From IMG/VR virus record IMGVR_UViG_3300008267_000054, positions 52,440 through 116,439 of that record: a stretch of 64,000 bases of DNA; one strand, given 5' to 3'. This document shows, piece by piece, positions 7,201 through 15,202 of this stretch (positions are counted from its first letter, which is position 1; every line of letters starts with the position of its first letter). The position numbers and the translations under genes were made by a program. The notes under the pieces are model-generated. The model was not told where the DNA came from and did not search any database. It saw nothing but the letters and a program-made list of their open reading frames with translations. The stretch comes from a virus.

Positions 7201-9021
7201 ATGGCCGAAAACAATTTATTTAACAGGCTTAAAAAATTATTTAGCACTGACGTAATCATTAGAAACGTTGGTGGTAATCAGTTAAAGGTTATTGATACCG
7301 ATAGAATTCAATCGGCGGGTAATATTGAAACTAATAGACGTGTCGATAGATGGTCTAGAGTATATCAACATACCCCAGGATTAAGTTACTATCAAGGACA
7401 GTTACTACACAGTTCACGTATAGAATTGTTTCGTGATTACGAAGCCATGGATACGGACAGTATTATAGCCAGCGCATTAGATATATACGCAGATGAATGT
7501 ACATCGAGAGATGAGTTTGGAGACGTATTAACAATCAGAACGCAAAACGAAAGAGTTTACAAAGTTTTGCGTAATCTATTTTATGATGTGCTTAACATTG
7601 AGTTCAATATGTGGCCGTGGACTCGCAATATGCTAAAGTATGGTGATTTTTATCTACACCTAAATATAGCAGATAAGTTTGGGGTAATTGGTGTTGATCC
7701 AATATCAGCTTACGAGATTATTAGAGATGAAATGTTTGATCCTGAGAATCCACACAGAGTGAGATTTAAAAGAGACGTTTCAGCTATTAGTGGCTATGCT
7801 ACTATCAACCAAAATGGTGAAGAGTATGATAACTATGAAATAGCACACTTTCGTTTATTAACTGATACCAATTTCTTACCATATGGTCGATCTATAATTG
7901 AACCTTCTAGAAAAGTTTGGAAACAGATTGTACTGATGGAAGATGCGATGTTGATTCATCGTATTATGAGAGCTCCAGATAAGAGAGTTTTTAAAATTGA
8001 TATTGGTAATATCCCACCAAATGAAGTAGATGCGTTTATGGAACTTACCATAAACAAAATGAAAAAGGTTCCATACATGGATCCCGAAACTGGTCAATAC
8101 AATTTGAAGTTTAACATGCAGAACATGATGGAAGACTTTTACTTACCGGTTCGTGGTGGTGAAAGCGGTACAACTATCGACAATCTGACCGGTTTAAATT
8201 TTGATAGCATTCAAGATATTGAATACCTAAAGAATAGGTTGTTAGGTTCCTTAAAAATACCAAAAGCATATTTGGGATATGAAGAGGATACAAGTGGTAA
8301 AGCAACGTTAGCATCTCAAGATTTTAGATTTGCTAGAACTATCGAGAGAGTGCAGCGTATTATGGTGTCTGAACTATATAAGATAGCTGTAATTCACTTA
8401 TACGCACAAGGATTTAAGGATGATGAGGTTGTAGATTTTGAGTTGAGCTTTACGGCACCATCTACAGTATATGAAAAGGAGAAGGTTGAATTGTGGACCA
8501 GTAAAATGACATTGGCTGGTGACATGATGGACAAAAAGCTCTTTAGCAAAGAGTGGATATATGAAAACCTATTTAATCTATCACCTGAGCAGTATGCTAA
8601 GGAAATGGAAAAGATGGTTGTGGATAGTAAAGAATTCTTCCGTCTCGAGCAAATTAAAAACGAAGGTAATGACCCAGTAAAAACAGGTCAATCCTTTGGA
8701 ACAGCACATGATCTTGCATCCTTATATAAGGGTAATGGAGGTATACCAAAAGGCTATGATGAAAGAGAGCCTGCACCTGATGGTGGATGGCCAGGAGCTG
8801 GTCGACCAGAAGAACCCGGATCATATGGTACACACCAACATCCACTTGGATGGGATCCACTTGGCTCAAAAGCAATAAGAAAAGTTTATGAGAGAGCAGA
8901 TGCTATGACAGCTGCTGGCAGACTAAAAGACTTCAAAAGTAAGGCTGTAAAGCAAACTATATTGGAGCAAAAAAGTACGCAAGAAGGTATGTTGGACGAA
9001 TCTGGACTATTAGATGAATAA
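7201..9021 (+). CDS. gp20: Portal vertex protein (gp20-like)
   Basis: The dodecameric head-tail connector through which DNA is packaged, 606 residues, close to T4 gp20 (524) plus a C-terminal extension. Characteristic stretches include 'ELFRDYEAMDTDSIIASAL' followed by DIYADE, the 'GDFYLHLNI' strand, the 'EIAHFRLLTDTNFLPYGRS' region and 'RLLGSLKIPKAYLGYEED' before the C-terminal barrel. The Gly/Pro-rich segment at about residues 520-560 and the charged tail look like the species-variable end. The ATG has no Shine-Dalgarno but a TATTTATA 12 nt upstream. Gene order terL-portal-...-protease-scaffold-capsid is T4-like. Confidence 0.95.
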   Translation: MAENNLFNRLKKLFSTDVIIRNVGGNQLKVIDTDRIQSAGNIETNRRVDRWSRVYQHTPGLSYYQGQLLHSSRIELFRDYEAMDTDSIIASALDIYADECTSRDEFGDVLTIRTQNERVYKVLRNLFYDVLNIEFNMWPWTRNMLKYGDFYLHLNIADKFGVIGVDPISAYEIIRDEMFDPENPHRVRFKRDVSAISGYATINQNGEEYDNYEIAHFRLLTDTNFLPYGRSIIEPSRKVWKQIVLMEDAMLIHRIMRAPDKRVFKIDIGNIPPNEVDAFMELTINKMKKVPYMDPETGQYNLKFNMQNMMEDFYLPVRGGESGTTIDNLTGLNFDSIQDIEYLKNRLLGSLKIPKAYLGYEEDTSGKATLASQDFRFARTIERVQRIMVSELYKIAVIHLYAQGFKDDEVVDFELSFTAPSTVYEKEKVELWTSKMTLAGDMMDKKLFSKEWIYENLFNLSPEQYAKEMEKMVVDSKEFFRLEQIKNEGNDPVKTGQSFGTAHDLASLYKGNGGIPKGYDEREPAPDGGWPGAGRPEEPGSYGTHQHPLGWDPLGSKAIRKVYERADAMTAAGRLKDFKSKAVKQTILEQKSTQEGMLDESGLLDE

Positions 9022-9025
9022 ACGA

Positions 9026-9033
9026 TATTTATA
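9026..9033 (+). promoter_or_regulatory. TATTTATA element before 9037 gene
   Basis: Exact motif ending 3 nt before ATG 9037. A T4-like +1 would fall inside the first codons, so either the transcript is leaderless or the motif works in another way. Confidence 0.45.
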
Positions 9034-9036
9034 TAC

Positions 9037-9900
9037 ATGAAAAAATCAACTCATTCCAAAATAAAAAACACCGTAATTCTCTTTGAATTATTATCTAGGC
9101 AAATAGCAGCAGATACAATACAAGGAAAAGAAAATTCTCCTGCTATCAAGCTAATCAAGGAGTACTTCAATAGTACTACTTGCCTAGCAAAAGAGTTGAC
9201 GCTATACCAATCCCTTATAAGTGAAAGCTACAAGTCAAAGGACAAGGCAAACTATCTAATCAACGCAGTTGTAAAAGCTAGAAAGGCTATTGACATTGAA
9301 AAGCTTAGAAGTGAGAAGTACAATCTAGTAAAGGAGATCAAAAAGCATTATGATCTAGAAGCTTTTTTCAAAACATCTCTAACAGACTATAAACTATATG
9401 CATCAATATACAGAATCTTTGAAGGAGCTGTTGCAGTTAATCCAAATGAGTTAGTTAATAGTCGATTCACTATCATAGAACACATTGTTGATAAAAAGAA
9501 GCTGAAAAGTGATGGTGACAAAACACAAAAGTTAATCAACGAATATACAAAGCAAGATGAAAGTGTTAGATTATTAGCATATCGTTTGCTTGTAGACAAG
9601 TTTAACGAGAAGTATAAAAACTTATCAGACAAACAAAAAAATGTACTGAAAGAGTATATTAATAACGTGTCTAATACAGCTACATTAAAGACCTTTGTTG
9701 TTGAAGAAGCTGGCAACCTAAAAAAGACTTTATCAAAGCAAGCTACAGAGGTAAAGGATCAAGTAATAAGGATCAAATTAAAGGAAGTTGTTAGTTTGCT
9801 TGGAAAATATGAGAAGATGAAAGTGGTTAATGAAAACCACGTATTATCTTTGTTACTTTATTATGAACTACATAAGGAATTGAAAAATGCTCACAAATAA
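9037..9900 (+). CDS. Conserved head-module protein of unknown function
   Basis: A 287-residue lysine-rich, mostly helical protein between portal and prohead protease. No catalytic motif or transmembrane segment is visible; repeated Lys/Glu helices ('RLLAYRLLVDKFNEKYKN', 'KQATEVKDQVIRIKLKEV') suggest coiled-coil or core-forming character. In T4 this interval holds small prohead-core genes 67 and 68, so a prohead core role is plausible by position only. TATTTATA ends just 3 nt before the ATG, leaving no room for a normal leader. Its end overlaps the next gene by 14 nt. Confidence 0.65.
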   Translation: MKKSTHSKIKNTVILFELLSRQIAADTIQGKENSPAIKLIKEYFNSTTCLAKELTLYQSLISESYKSKDKANYLINAVVKARKAIDIEKLRSEKYNLVKEIKKHYDLEAFFKTSLTDYKLYASIYRIFEGAVAVNPNELVNSRFTIIEHIVDKKKLKSDGDKTQKLINEYTKQDESVRLLAYRLLVDKFNEKYKNLSDKQKNVLKEYINNVSNTATLKTFVVEEAGNLKKTLSKQATEVKDQVIRIKLKEVVSLLGKYEKMKVVNENHVLSLLLYYELHKELKNAHK

Positions 9901-10585
9901 AGACCTACAAGAAGTTAAAAGCTTTATCAAAAAGGTTAAGAAGATGAAGCGAGAAGGCAGCACAACCGCAGGTGCTCCTGGCTACCTAACACCAAAAGCT
10001 TTTAGTGGAGAAGAGGGTGGAGAAGGTGCTAGCAATATAGATAAGATATCCCACGCAACAGGGTATGATATAAAAGCCAAAAAGACTAGAGTACATTCTA
10101 TAGATTTGCATGAAGTCAGCTACAATGATTTCAAGAAAGATGAATCACGCAGTACAGTCAAGAAAGTTAATGAGTCTATAATTGAAATCAACAGAAAACT
10201 TAGAGAAATACAGAGACTACTAACACACTCTAGTAAACTAAAAACTGAAGCTAGCTTAGATGACTCTAAATTGTGGAAACGTACAAATGAAGCACTTTTA
10301 AAGATATCAGATAGAATGTCTGAAATTGCTGATAAAACTAGACGTTTTGCAAATCTCAAAGAAATACAAACAAATGTTGGTTTAGAAAACATATTTAAAG
10401 CAGCAGGCCTAGATGCAGAAATTTTCAAAGATGCAGATGGATTGCATGTTGATGTTACTCATTTTGGTGAACCGGTAGGCTTTGATGTTGAAGGAACTAA
10501 AATTATAGATGACAGAGGTAAAGTGTTGGGAGATATATCAGATACGGACATTGTAGACAAATTGAAGCGTTATTTTAATGCATAA
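9887..10585 (+). CDS. Conserved head-module protein of unknown function
   Basis: A 232-residue protein overlapping the upstream gene by 14 nt. Near the N-terminus it has 'STTAGAPGYLTPKAFSGEEG', a Gly/Pro-rich segment of a kind I associate with prohead or internal proteins of T4-like environmental phages. The middle is a long helix likely to form a coiled coil ('VNESIIEINRKLREIQRLL'), and the C-terminus is a small alpha/beta domain ('GLHVDVTHFGEPVGFDVEG'). The location immediately before the prohead protease suggests a role in the head; it is not otherwise recognised. Confidence 0.65.
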   Translation: MLTNKDLQEVKSFIKKVKKMKREGSTTAGAPGYLTPKAFSGEEGGEGASNIDKISHATGYDIKAKKTRVHSIDLHEVSYNDFKKDESRSTVKKVNESIIEINRKLREIQRLLTHSSKLKTEASLDDSKLWKRTNEALLKISDRMSEIADKTRRFANLKEIQTNVGLENIFKAAGLDAEIFKDADGLHVDVTHFGEPVGFDVEGTKIIDDRGKVLGDISDTDIVDKLKRYFNA

Positions 10586-10588
10586 CAA

Positions 10589-10596
10589 TATTTATA
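10589..10596 (+). promoter_or_regulatory. TATTTATA element before prohead protease
   Basis: Exact motif, 6 nt before ATG 10603. Confidence 0.5.
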
Positions 10597-10602
10597 AGAA
10601 AA

Positions 10603-11205
10603 ATGGAAAATAAAAGACTACTAGTTGATTTTGTTGGGTCTTTTGAGTTAACACCTCAACAGATCAACGAGTCTATGATGCAAAATGATGGTAAACTGAT
10701 ACTAAGTGGTATCATGCAGCGTTGTGATGCAATTAACCAAAACGGTAGAAAGTACCCAGTAGAAATTTTAAGAAGAGAGGCTGACAAATACAAAAATGTG
10801 TTTATTAAGGAGCGCAGAGCATTAGGTGAGTTAGATCATCCAGAAAGTCCTGTTGTTAACCTTAGCAACGTATCACATAACGTGTTAGACTTGTGGTGGG
10901 ATGGTAACAACTTGATGGGTAAAATTGAGGTACTAGGAACACCATCTGGCAACATTGCTAGAGAATTATTAAAAGCTGGTATTCGTTTAGGAATATCATC
11001 TAGAGGTATGGGATCTGTTAAAGCAATTGGTGAGGGTAAAGTAGAGGTTCAAGATGATTTTGAAATCGTTTGTTGGGATCTTGTATCAAATCCAAGTACA
11101 CAAGGAGCGTTTATGAACCAGTTAAATGAAGGTAAAGGTAGTTCATTACCAAACAAATATGGTAAGGTAAATGAGCTTATAAATGACATTATAACATTGA
11201 TATAA
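10603..11205 (+). CDS. gp21: Prohead core protease (gp21-like)
   Basis: The serine protease that matures the prohead by cutting scaffold, internal proteins and the capsid N-terminus. The 200-residue product shows the herpesvirus-assemblin-like catalytic set: His in 'ALGELDHP' (H79), Ser in 'RLGISSRGMGS' (S132/S133) and an acidic residue in 'VCWDLVSNPS' (D159). Length and motif spacing match T4 gp21 (about 212). A TATTTATA lies 6 nt before the ATG. It is followed at 2 nt by three small genes whose N-termini end in L/I-x-E, the expected cleavage pattern for this protease. Confidence 0.93.
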   Translation: MENKRLLVDFVGSFELTPQQINESMMQNDGKLILSGIMQRCDAINQNGRKYPVEILRREADKYKNVFIKERRALGELDHPESPVVNLSNVSHNVLDLWWDGNNLMGKIEVLGTPSGNIARELLKAGIRLGISSRGMGSVKAIGEGKVEVQDDFEIVCWDLVSNPSTQGAFMNQLNEGKGSSLPNKYGKVNELINDIITLI

Positions 11206-11207
11206 CA

Positions 11208-11573
11208 ATGAAATTAAAAAACATACTCGACGAAAACTTTGGCAATCCTAAAAAGACGTCTGTAAACGAAAAAACAGCTTTCCTTGAGGAAGTGAAAAAA
11301 TTTAATGAGTACGGATCTGTTATTTACAGAACGGAAGATTTAAAAAAAGTTGCAGAAGCAATCACACAATTAGCAGAGAGAGCTGAAATGATTACGCTTC
11401 AGGAGACTGAAGATTGGTTTGATGAGGTGACGGTAAAAAAGAACATGCGTGGCATGAAACAGAATGTTAAGGAGTTTAACAGATCTGTAGCCGAAATTTC
11501 CAAACTACAACAGAGACTAGAATCTATTTACGAAGAAATTGGACACACACTTGGAAGATATTATGAACTCTAA
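11208..11573 (+). CDS. Small coiled-coil protein with MKLKNILDE leader
   Basis: A 121-residue, mostly helical protein directly after the protease. It starts MKLKNILDEN, the recurring leader with L-D-E. The rest is charged helix ('LKKVAEAITQLAERAEM', 'SVAEISKLQQRLESIYEEIG'), suggesting a coiled coil. It lies in the position of T4 prohead core or internal proteins, between protease and scaffold, which makes a head-internal role more credible than for the same leader elsewhere. Its 3' end overlaps the next gene by 11 nt. Confidence 0.7.
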   Translation: MKLKNILDENFGNPKKTSVNEKTAFLEEVKKFNEYGSVIYRTEDLKKVAEAITQLAERAEMITLQETEDWFDEVTVKKNMRGMKQNVKEFNRSVAEISKLQQRLESIYEEIGHTLGRYYEL

Positions 11574-11751
11574 GATCAACGAACTAAGAAATTTAATTCG
11601 CAAAGAGATTAAAAAAGCTCTTAGTGAAGATCTTGGCACAGATATTAAAAAGGCTAAAGATGTCAAAATGCAAGCGATAAAGAAGCTAGCTGATCTAGAA
11701 AAGAAGAAGGCAGACATCGATGTTAAAAACGCACAAAAAGGTATATCATAA
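11563..11751 (+). CDS. Short lysine-rich helical protein with LIRKEIKKALSE leader
   Basis: I chose ATG 11563 over an upstream in-frame start at 11539, which would overlap the previous gene more deeply. The 62-residue product begins 'MNSKINELRNLIRKEIKK' and continues ALSED; L-S-E is a potential gp21 site. The rest is almost purely Lys/Ala/Asp helix ('MQAIKKLADLEKKKADID'). Small basic helical proteins made beside the scaffold are typical of phage head-internal or core proteins. The stop shares a base with the next ATG (TAATG). Confidence 0.65.
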   Translation: MNSKINELRNLIRKEIKKALSEDLGTDIKKAKDVKMQAIKKLADLEKKKADIDVKNAQKGIS

Positions 11752-12131
11752 TGAAACTAGTATCACTACTACCTCTAAATCTTAGAGAAGCTGAAAAAGA
11801 AGCAAAAGACGAAAAACCGGCAGATGATGCAGAAGGTGGTGATGAAAATCCATTTGCTGCTGCGGATGATTCAAATAAAGATGCTGGAGAGGAAAGTGAA
11901 AAAGATGCAGCTGCGGATACTGGAGAAGAGGCTGAAGAGGGTGGTGATGCAAAATCAAGCGAAGAAGCAAAACCATTAGACATTGTGTTTAATCCAACAA
12001 GAGTGAGAAAGTACAATGATGTTAAGTTCAAAGACAATAAAGGTAGTGTTGTATCCATATCACGATTCGGTTTAACTGTTAAATTACCAGACGAAACTAC
12101 TGTTTTTGTTAATTTTGAAGATATTTTATAA
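11751..12131 (+). CDS. Acidic prohead-core-like protein with MKLVSLLP leader
   Basis: A 126-residue protein. It begins 'MKLVSLLPLNLREAEKEAK', near-identical in pattern to the gene at 5063. Residues 15-75 are extremely acidic and alanine-rich ('EGGDENPFAAADDSNKDAGE'), and the C-terminus is a small beta domain ending 'TTVFVNFEDIL'. Acidic low-complexity composition plus position before the scaffold resemble T4 gp67/gp68 prohead core proteins. L-R-E before Ala is a plausible processing site. It is followed by an AT-rich gap with regulatory-looking hairpins. Confidence 0.65.
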   Translation: MKLVSLLPLNLREAEKEAKDEKPADDAEGGDENPFAAADDSNKDAGEESEKDAAADTGEEAEEGGDAKSSEEAKPLDIVFNPTRVRKYNDVKFKDNKGSVVSISRFGLTVKLPDETTVFVNFEDIL

Positions 12132-12165
12132 TTTTTTCTTGTAAAAAAACTTATTTTTATTTTTT

Positions 12166-12240
12166 GTCTATATTTATAGACGAATACGCTATTTCCTAAT
12201 ATAGCGTTTTTTATATCAAAGCTATTGTGGCTCAAATAGC
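12166..12240 (+). promoter_or_regulatory. Three stacked inverted repeats upstream of the scaffold gene
   Basis: Three hairpins follow one another. An imperfect palindrome, arms GTCTATA 12166-12172 and TATAGAC 12175-12181, encloses the TATTTATA at 12171. A terminator-like stem, ACGCTAT 12186-12192 with ATAGCGT 12201-12207, is followed by a T run to 12212. A third, GCTATT 12221-12226 with AATAGC 12235-12240, places a GTG (12227) in its loop. If TATTTATA is a promoter, the scaffold/capsid mRNA would start with a hairpin and a U run. The terminator-like stem could instead end the upstream unit. Confidence 0.5.
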
Positions 12241-12262
12241 CATAGAAATCACAAAAAGTATT

Positions 12263-13306
12263 ATGAACAAATTATTAAAAGACGCTATTGCGGACGCAAA
12301 AGCTGTGCGTGAAACAGCATTGGCTCAAGCTAAGTTAGCTCTTGAAGAAGCATTTGCTCCTAAACTTCAATCAATGCTTTCCAACAAAATTAAGGAAGAG
12401 ATGGAAGAAGAAGAGCCTAAAATGGATGCTTCAACAGAAGACGAAGCTATGAGAATGAAAGAACTTGCTGGTCTAGCAGAAAAGGGTGATGAAGACATGA
12501 CTGGAGACGACGAAATGTCCATGGATATGGATATGGGCGGCGAAGAAGGTGGTGAAGAATCCTTTGATGACATGGGCGGTGAAGACGAAATGGGTGGAGA
12601 TGAATTTTCTGGTGGTGACGAAGAAATGGGCGGAGAGGAAGAGTTTTCTGATGAAGACGATGACCTTGAAGAAATTTTACGTCAGCTTGAAGAAGAAGAG
12701 ACTTCATCTGATGAGGAAGATTCCTCAATGATGGAAATGTCCGATGATTCTGAAAAGAAGGATGAAATGGATGAAGAAATTAATCTTGACGAACTTATCC
12801 AAGCTCTTAAAGAGGGTGAAGATGAGGAAGAAAAAGAGGAAATGGACGAAGTTGCTGGTGACGAAGAGTACAAAAAATCTTCTGATCAAGCGATGGATGC
12901 CAACAAAGGTAGTCATGGTGATGTTGTAGAGATGAAGAAGAAAATGAAAAAGATGGAAGGAGAAATTAACGAAGCTTATGGAGCTGTTAAGTTTCTTCGT
13001 GAAAAGCTGTCTGAAGTAAATCTTCTTAATGCTAAATTGTTATACGTTAACAAGCTGTTTAGAAAGAATGGACTTTCTGAGTCACAAAAAGTTAAGATTA
13101 TCGAAACTTTTGATCGTGCTAAGAATGTGCGTGAAGCTAAACTTATCTACGCAACATTGTCTGAGTCCTTCGTAGCTCCGACAAAAACAAAAAAACCTGT
13201 AGTTGAAAACTTCGCTTCCGCTCCTGTTAAGAAGACTGAAGTTATTGCTGAAGGTAACGAACAAATGAACAGATTCAAAACATTAGCAGGAATCATTAAA
13301 TCTTAA
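12263..13306 (+). CDS. gp22: Prohead scaffold protein (gp22-like)
   Basis: The main prohead core protein, placed directly before the capsid gene as in T4. I prefer ATG 12263 (347 residues, starting 'MNKLLKDAIADAKAVRET') over GTG 12227, which would add 12 residues and lies in a hairpin loop. The N-terminal helix is alanine-rich; the centre (about residues 50-230) is extremely Asp/Glu/Met/Gly-rich low complexity; the C-terminal domain is a conserved helical scaffold end ('VKFLREKLSEVNLLNAKLLY', 'SESQKVKIIETFDRA'). It would be degraded by the gp21-like protease during maturation. Five nt separate it from gp23. Confidence 0.88.
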   Translation: MNKLLKDAIADAKAVRETALAQAKLALEEAFAPKLQSMLSNKIKEEMEEEEPKMDASTEDEAMRMKELAGLAEKGDEDMTGDDEMSMDMDMGGEEGGEESFDDMGGEDEMGGDEFSGGDEEMGGEEEFSDEDDDLEEILRQLEEEETSSDEEDSSMMEMSDDSEKKDEMDEEINLDELIQALKEGEDEEEKEEMDEVAGDEEYKKSSDQAMDANKGSHGDVVEMKKKMKKMEGEINEAYGAVKFLREKLSEVNLLNAKLLYVNKLFRKNGLSESQKVKIIETFDRAKNVREAKLIYATLSESFVAPTKTKKPVVENFASAPVKKTEVIAEGNEQMNRFKTLAGIIKS

Positions 13307-13311
13307 TAAAC

Positions 13312-14916
13312 ATGAACTTATTCGAAAACGTAGAAGGCTATAATAGAGCCGATGAAATCAAACCACTTATTAACAAGTGGTCGAAGACTGGCCTTCTTGA
13401 GGGTTTGAGCACTCAGTACAAAGCTACTGTTGCTTCAATGCTTGAGAACCAGGCAAAACAATTAATTAAAGAAGGTTCAGCTACAACAGCTGGAACATCC
13501 GGAACTGGATACGAACAGTGGACTGGTGTAGCATTACCGTTAGTACGACGTGTATTTGCTCAGATCGCTGCTAAAGAATTCGTTTCTGTACAGCCGATGA
13601 ACTTACCTTCAGGTCTTGTATTCTATCTTGATTACAAGTATGCTACTGACAAGAATCCATTTGGATTTGCTCCAACTGAGAAAAACCAAACTGGTACACT
13701 TCAAGGTATCACTTCAACTATTGGTGTTGATGCATCTGATGGTTTGTATGGTGCTGGTGCTTTTGGTTACTCTGTAAACACTAAGAGTGGTAGTGCAGCT
13801 GTGTCAGCAACAACTGCTTCTGCAGCTGCTTCTGATGTTAATTATGATGGTGCTTACACAGCATCGGTTGATACACGTTGGAAAACAGTAGCAATTCCAA
13901 CATCATCTGCAACTGATCTTGATACTTTAGCTGTACGTTCATTCGTACCTAAGTCAGGTTCAACCATTCTTGAGCCAGGTCAATATGTACCAGCATTTAC
14001 TCGTATTTCTGGTGGTAATGTGTTATTCGTTGTAACAGCATCTGTAACCTTGAACATGACTGCAGGTTACAACTTCTTGTACTCAGTACAACCTACAAAC
14101 GATGCTCGTGGAGATTTCGAAGCTAAGCCAGTTAGTTCTACTAACCGTAACGTTGATACAGACCTTAGCATTCCAGAAATTGAATTGCAAATGCGCTCTA
14201 TCGCGTTAACTGCTAAGACACGTAAGTTGAAAGCAAGCTGGACTCCAGAATTTGCTCAAGACTTGAACGCATATCACTCAATCGACGCTGAAGCTGAATT
14301 GACTTCAATGTTGTCTGAGTATGTGTCAATGGAAATTGATCTTGAAATTCTTGATATGCTTATTAGCCAAGCTGCAACAACTGCATATTGGTCTGCTAAA
14401 GTTGGTCAAGAGTGGAATGGTTCAAGCTTCGCTACTAGCCAATTCACTGGTACAGCTTACGTACAAGGTACTTGGTTCAGCACACTTGGCACTCAACTGC
14501 AAAAGGTATCTAACGAGATTCACCGTAAGACCTTACGTGGTGGTGCTAACTTCTTAGTATGTTCTCCAACTGTAGCTACAATCCTTGAGTCAATCCCAGG
14601 ATATGCTGCTGATGGTGATGGTACTAAGATGACTTATAACATGGGTGTACAAAAAGTTGGTTCATTAACTGGCCGCTACACTGTGTATAAGAACCCTTAC
14701 ATGACTGAGAACACAATCTTGATGGGATTCCGTGGTAACCAGTTCCTTGAAACAGGTGCTGTGTACGCTCCGTACATTCCGTTAATGTTGACTCCGCTTG
14801 TATACGATCCGAATAACTTCACGCCAAGACGTGGTGTGATGACTCGCTATGCGAAGATCGTTACTCGTCCTGAGTTCTACGGTAAGGTTCTTGTTGCTGA
14901 CCTAAACACTATCTAA
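13312..14916 (+). CDS. gp23: Major capsid protein (gp23-like)
   Basis: The HK97-fold hexamer-forming shell protein, 534 residues (T4 gp23 is 521). The N-terminus has the T4-type prodomain ('IKPLINKWSKTGLLEGL', 'VASMLENQAKQLIKE'); a processing site is likely after E54 in LIKE|GSATTA, equivalent to T4 FLTE|A. Then come 'ALPLVRRVFAQIAAKEFVS' and 'VQPMNLPSGLVFYLDYKY', a diagnostic gp23 stretch, and near the end 'VLVADLNTI'. Codon usage is richer in C- and G-ending codons than its neighbours, as expected for a very highly expressed gene. A strong terminator follows. Confidence 0.97.
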   Translation: MNLFENVEGYNRADEIKPLINKWSKTGLLEGLSTQYKATVASMLENQAKQLIKEGSATTAGTSGTGYEQWTGVALPLVRRVFAQIAAKEFVSVQPMNLPSGLVFYLDYKYATDKNPFGFAPTEKNQTGTLQGITSTIGVDASDGLYGAGAFGYSVNTKSGSAAVSATTASAAASDVNYDGAYTASVDTRWKTVAIPTSSATDLDTLAVRSFVPKSGSTILEPGQYVPAFTRISGGNVLFVVTASVTLNMTAGYNFLYSVQPTNDARGDFEAKPVSSTNRNVDTDLSIPEIELQMRSIALTAKTRKLKASWTPEFAQDLNAYHSIDAEAELTSMLSEYVSMEIDLEILDMLISQAATTAYWSAKVGQEWNGSSFATSQFTGTAYVQGTWFSTLGTQLQKVSNEIHRKTLRGGANFLVCSPTVATILESIPGYAADGDGTKMTYNMGVQKVGSLTGRYTVYKNPYMTENTILMGFRGNQFLETGAVYAPYIPLMLTPLVYDPNNFTPRRGVMTRYAKIVTRPEFYGKVLVADLNTI

Positions 14917-14939
14917 TCAATAGTTAAGCAATAAAAGGA

Positions 14940-14970
14940 AAGCCCCTCTTTGGAGGGGCTTTTCTGTTTT
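14940..14970 (+). terminator. Rho-independent terminator after capsid gene
   Basis: Perfect 9-bp stem AAGCCCCTC (14940-14948) with GAGGGGCTT (14953-14961), 4-nt loop, then TTCTGTTTT. It is GC-rich against an AT-rich background and lies 24 nt after the gp23 stop. The minus-strand gene ends at 14985, so the element could also serve transcription from the other side. Confidence 0.92.
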
Positions 14971-14984
14971 GACAGGGTAGGGGT

Positions 14985-15164
14985 TTATTTTAATTTAGTA
15001 CGTACATTAACCTGGTTAACAACATTACTAGATGGACTTTGGACTCCTTGAAATCCATTTTGTTTAATACCATTAAACTGTGTGTGATGATTGAATGGTT
15101 TTTGTGTCAAACTAGGTCTATTGACTAGGTTGGCAAGTTTTGAGTGATGTGAGTGTGATTCCAT
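14985..15164 (-). CDS. Small minus-strand protein of unknown function
   Basis: In the only sizeable gap of the window, the minus strand encodes a 59-residue protein from ATG (complement of 15162-15164) to TAA (14985-14987). It begins 'MESHSHHSKLANLVNRPSL' and ends with VRTKLK; it is rich in His, Asn and Gln and has no Cys or Asp. Support: it fills the gap between the gp23 terminator and the phoH leader, and a TATTTATT on its own strand (complement of 15174-15181) lies 9 nt before its ATG, the same arrangement as for + strand genes. It would be the only minus-strand gene here. Function unknown. Confidence 0.6.
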   Translation of the reverse strand: MESHSHHSKLANLVNRPSLTQKPFNHHTQFNGIKQNGFQGVQSPSSNVVNQVNVRTKLK

Positions 15165-15173
15165 GATTTTTCT

Positions 15174-15181
15174 AATAAATA
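15174..15181 (-). promoter_or_regulatory. TATTTATT element, minus strand
   Basis: On the minus strand this reads TATTTATT and ends 9 nt before the ATG of the small minus-strand gene. Together with TATTTATA at 15195-15202 on the + strand it forms a divergent pair, showing that the motif follows gene orientation. Confidence 0.5.
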
Positions 15182-15194
15182 GTAACTGTCGAAC

Positions 15195-15202
15195 TATTTA
15201 TA
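15195..15202 (+). promoter_or_regulatory. TATTTATA element before phoH
   Basis: Exact motif, 16 nt before the phoH ATG. It is divergent from the minus-strand copy at 15174-15181. The leader TATAAAAAACATTGTTCT has no Shine-Dalgarno. Confidence 0.55.

Noticed and set aside
11723-12235. Minus-strand open frame of 170 codons
   Set aside because: Shadow of the acidic prohead-core-like gene (Ser/Ala/Phe-rich reverse of GAA/GAT codons).
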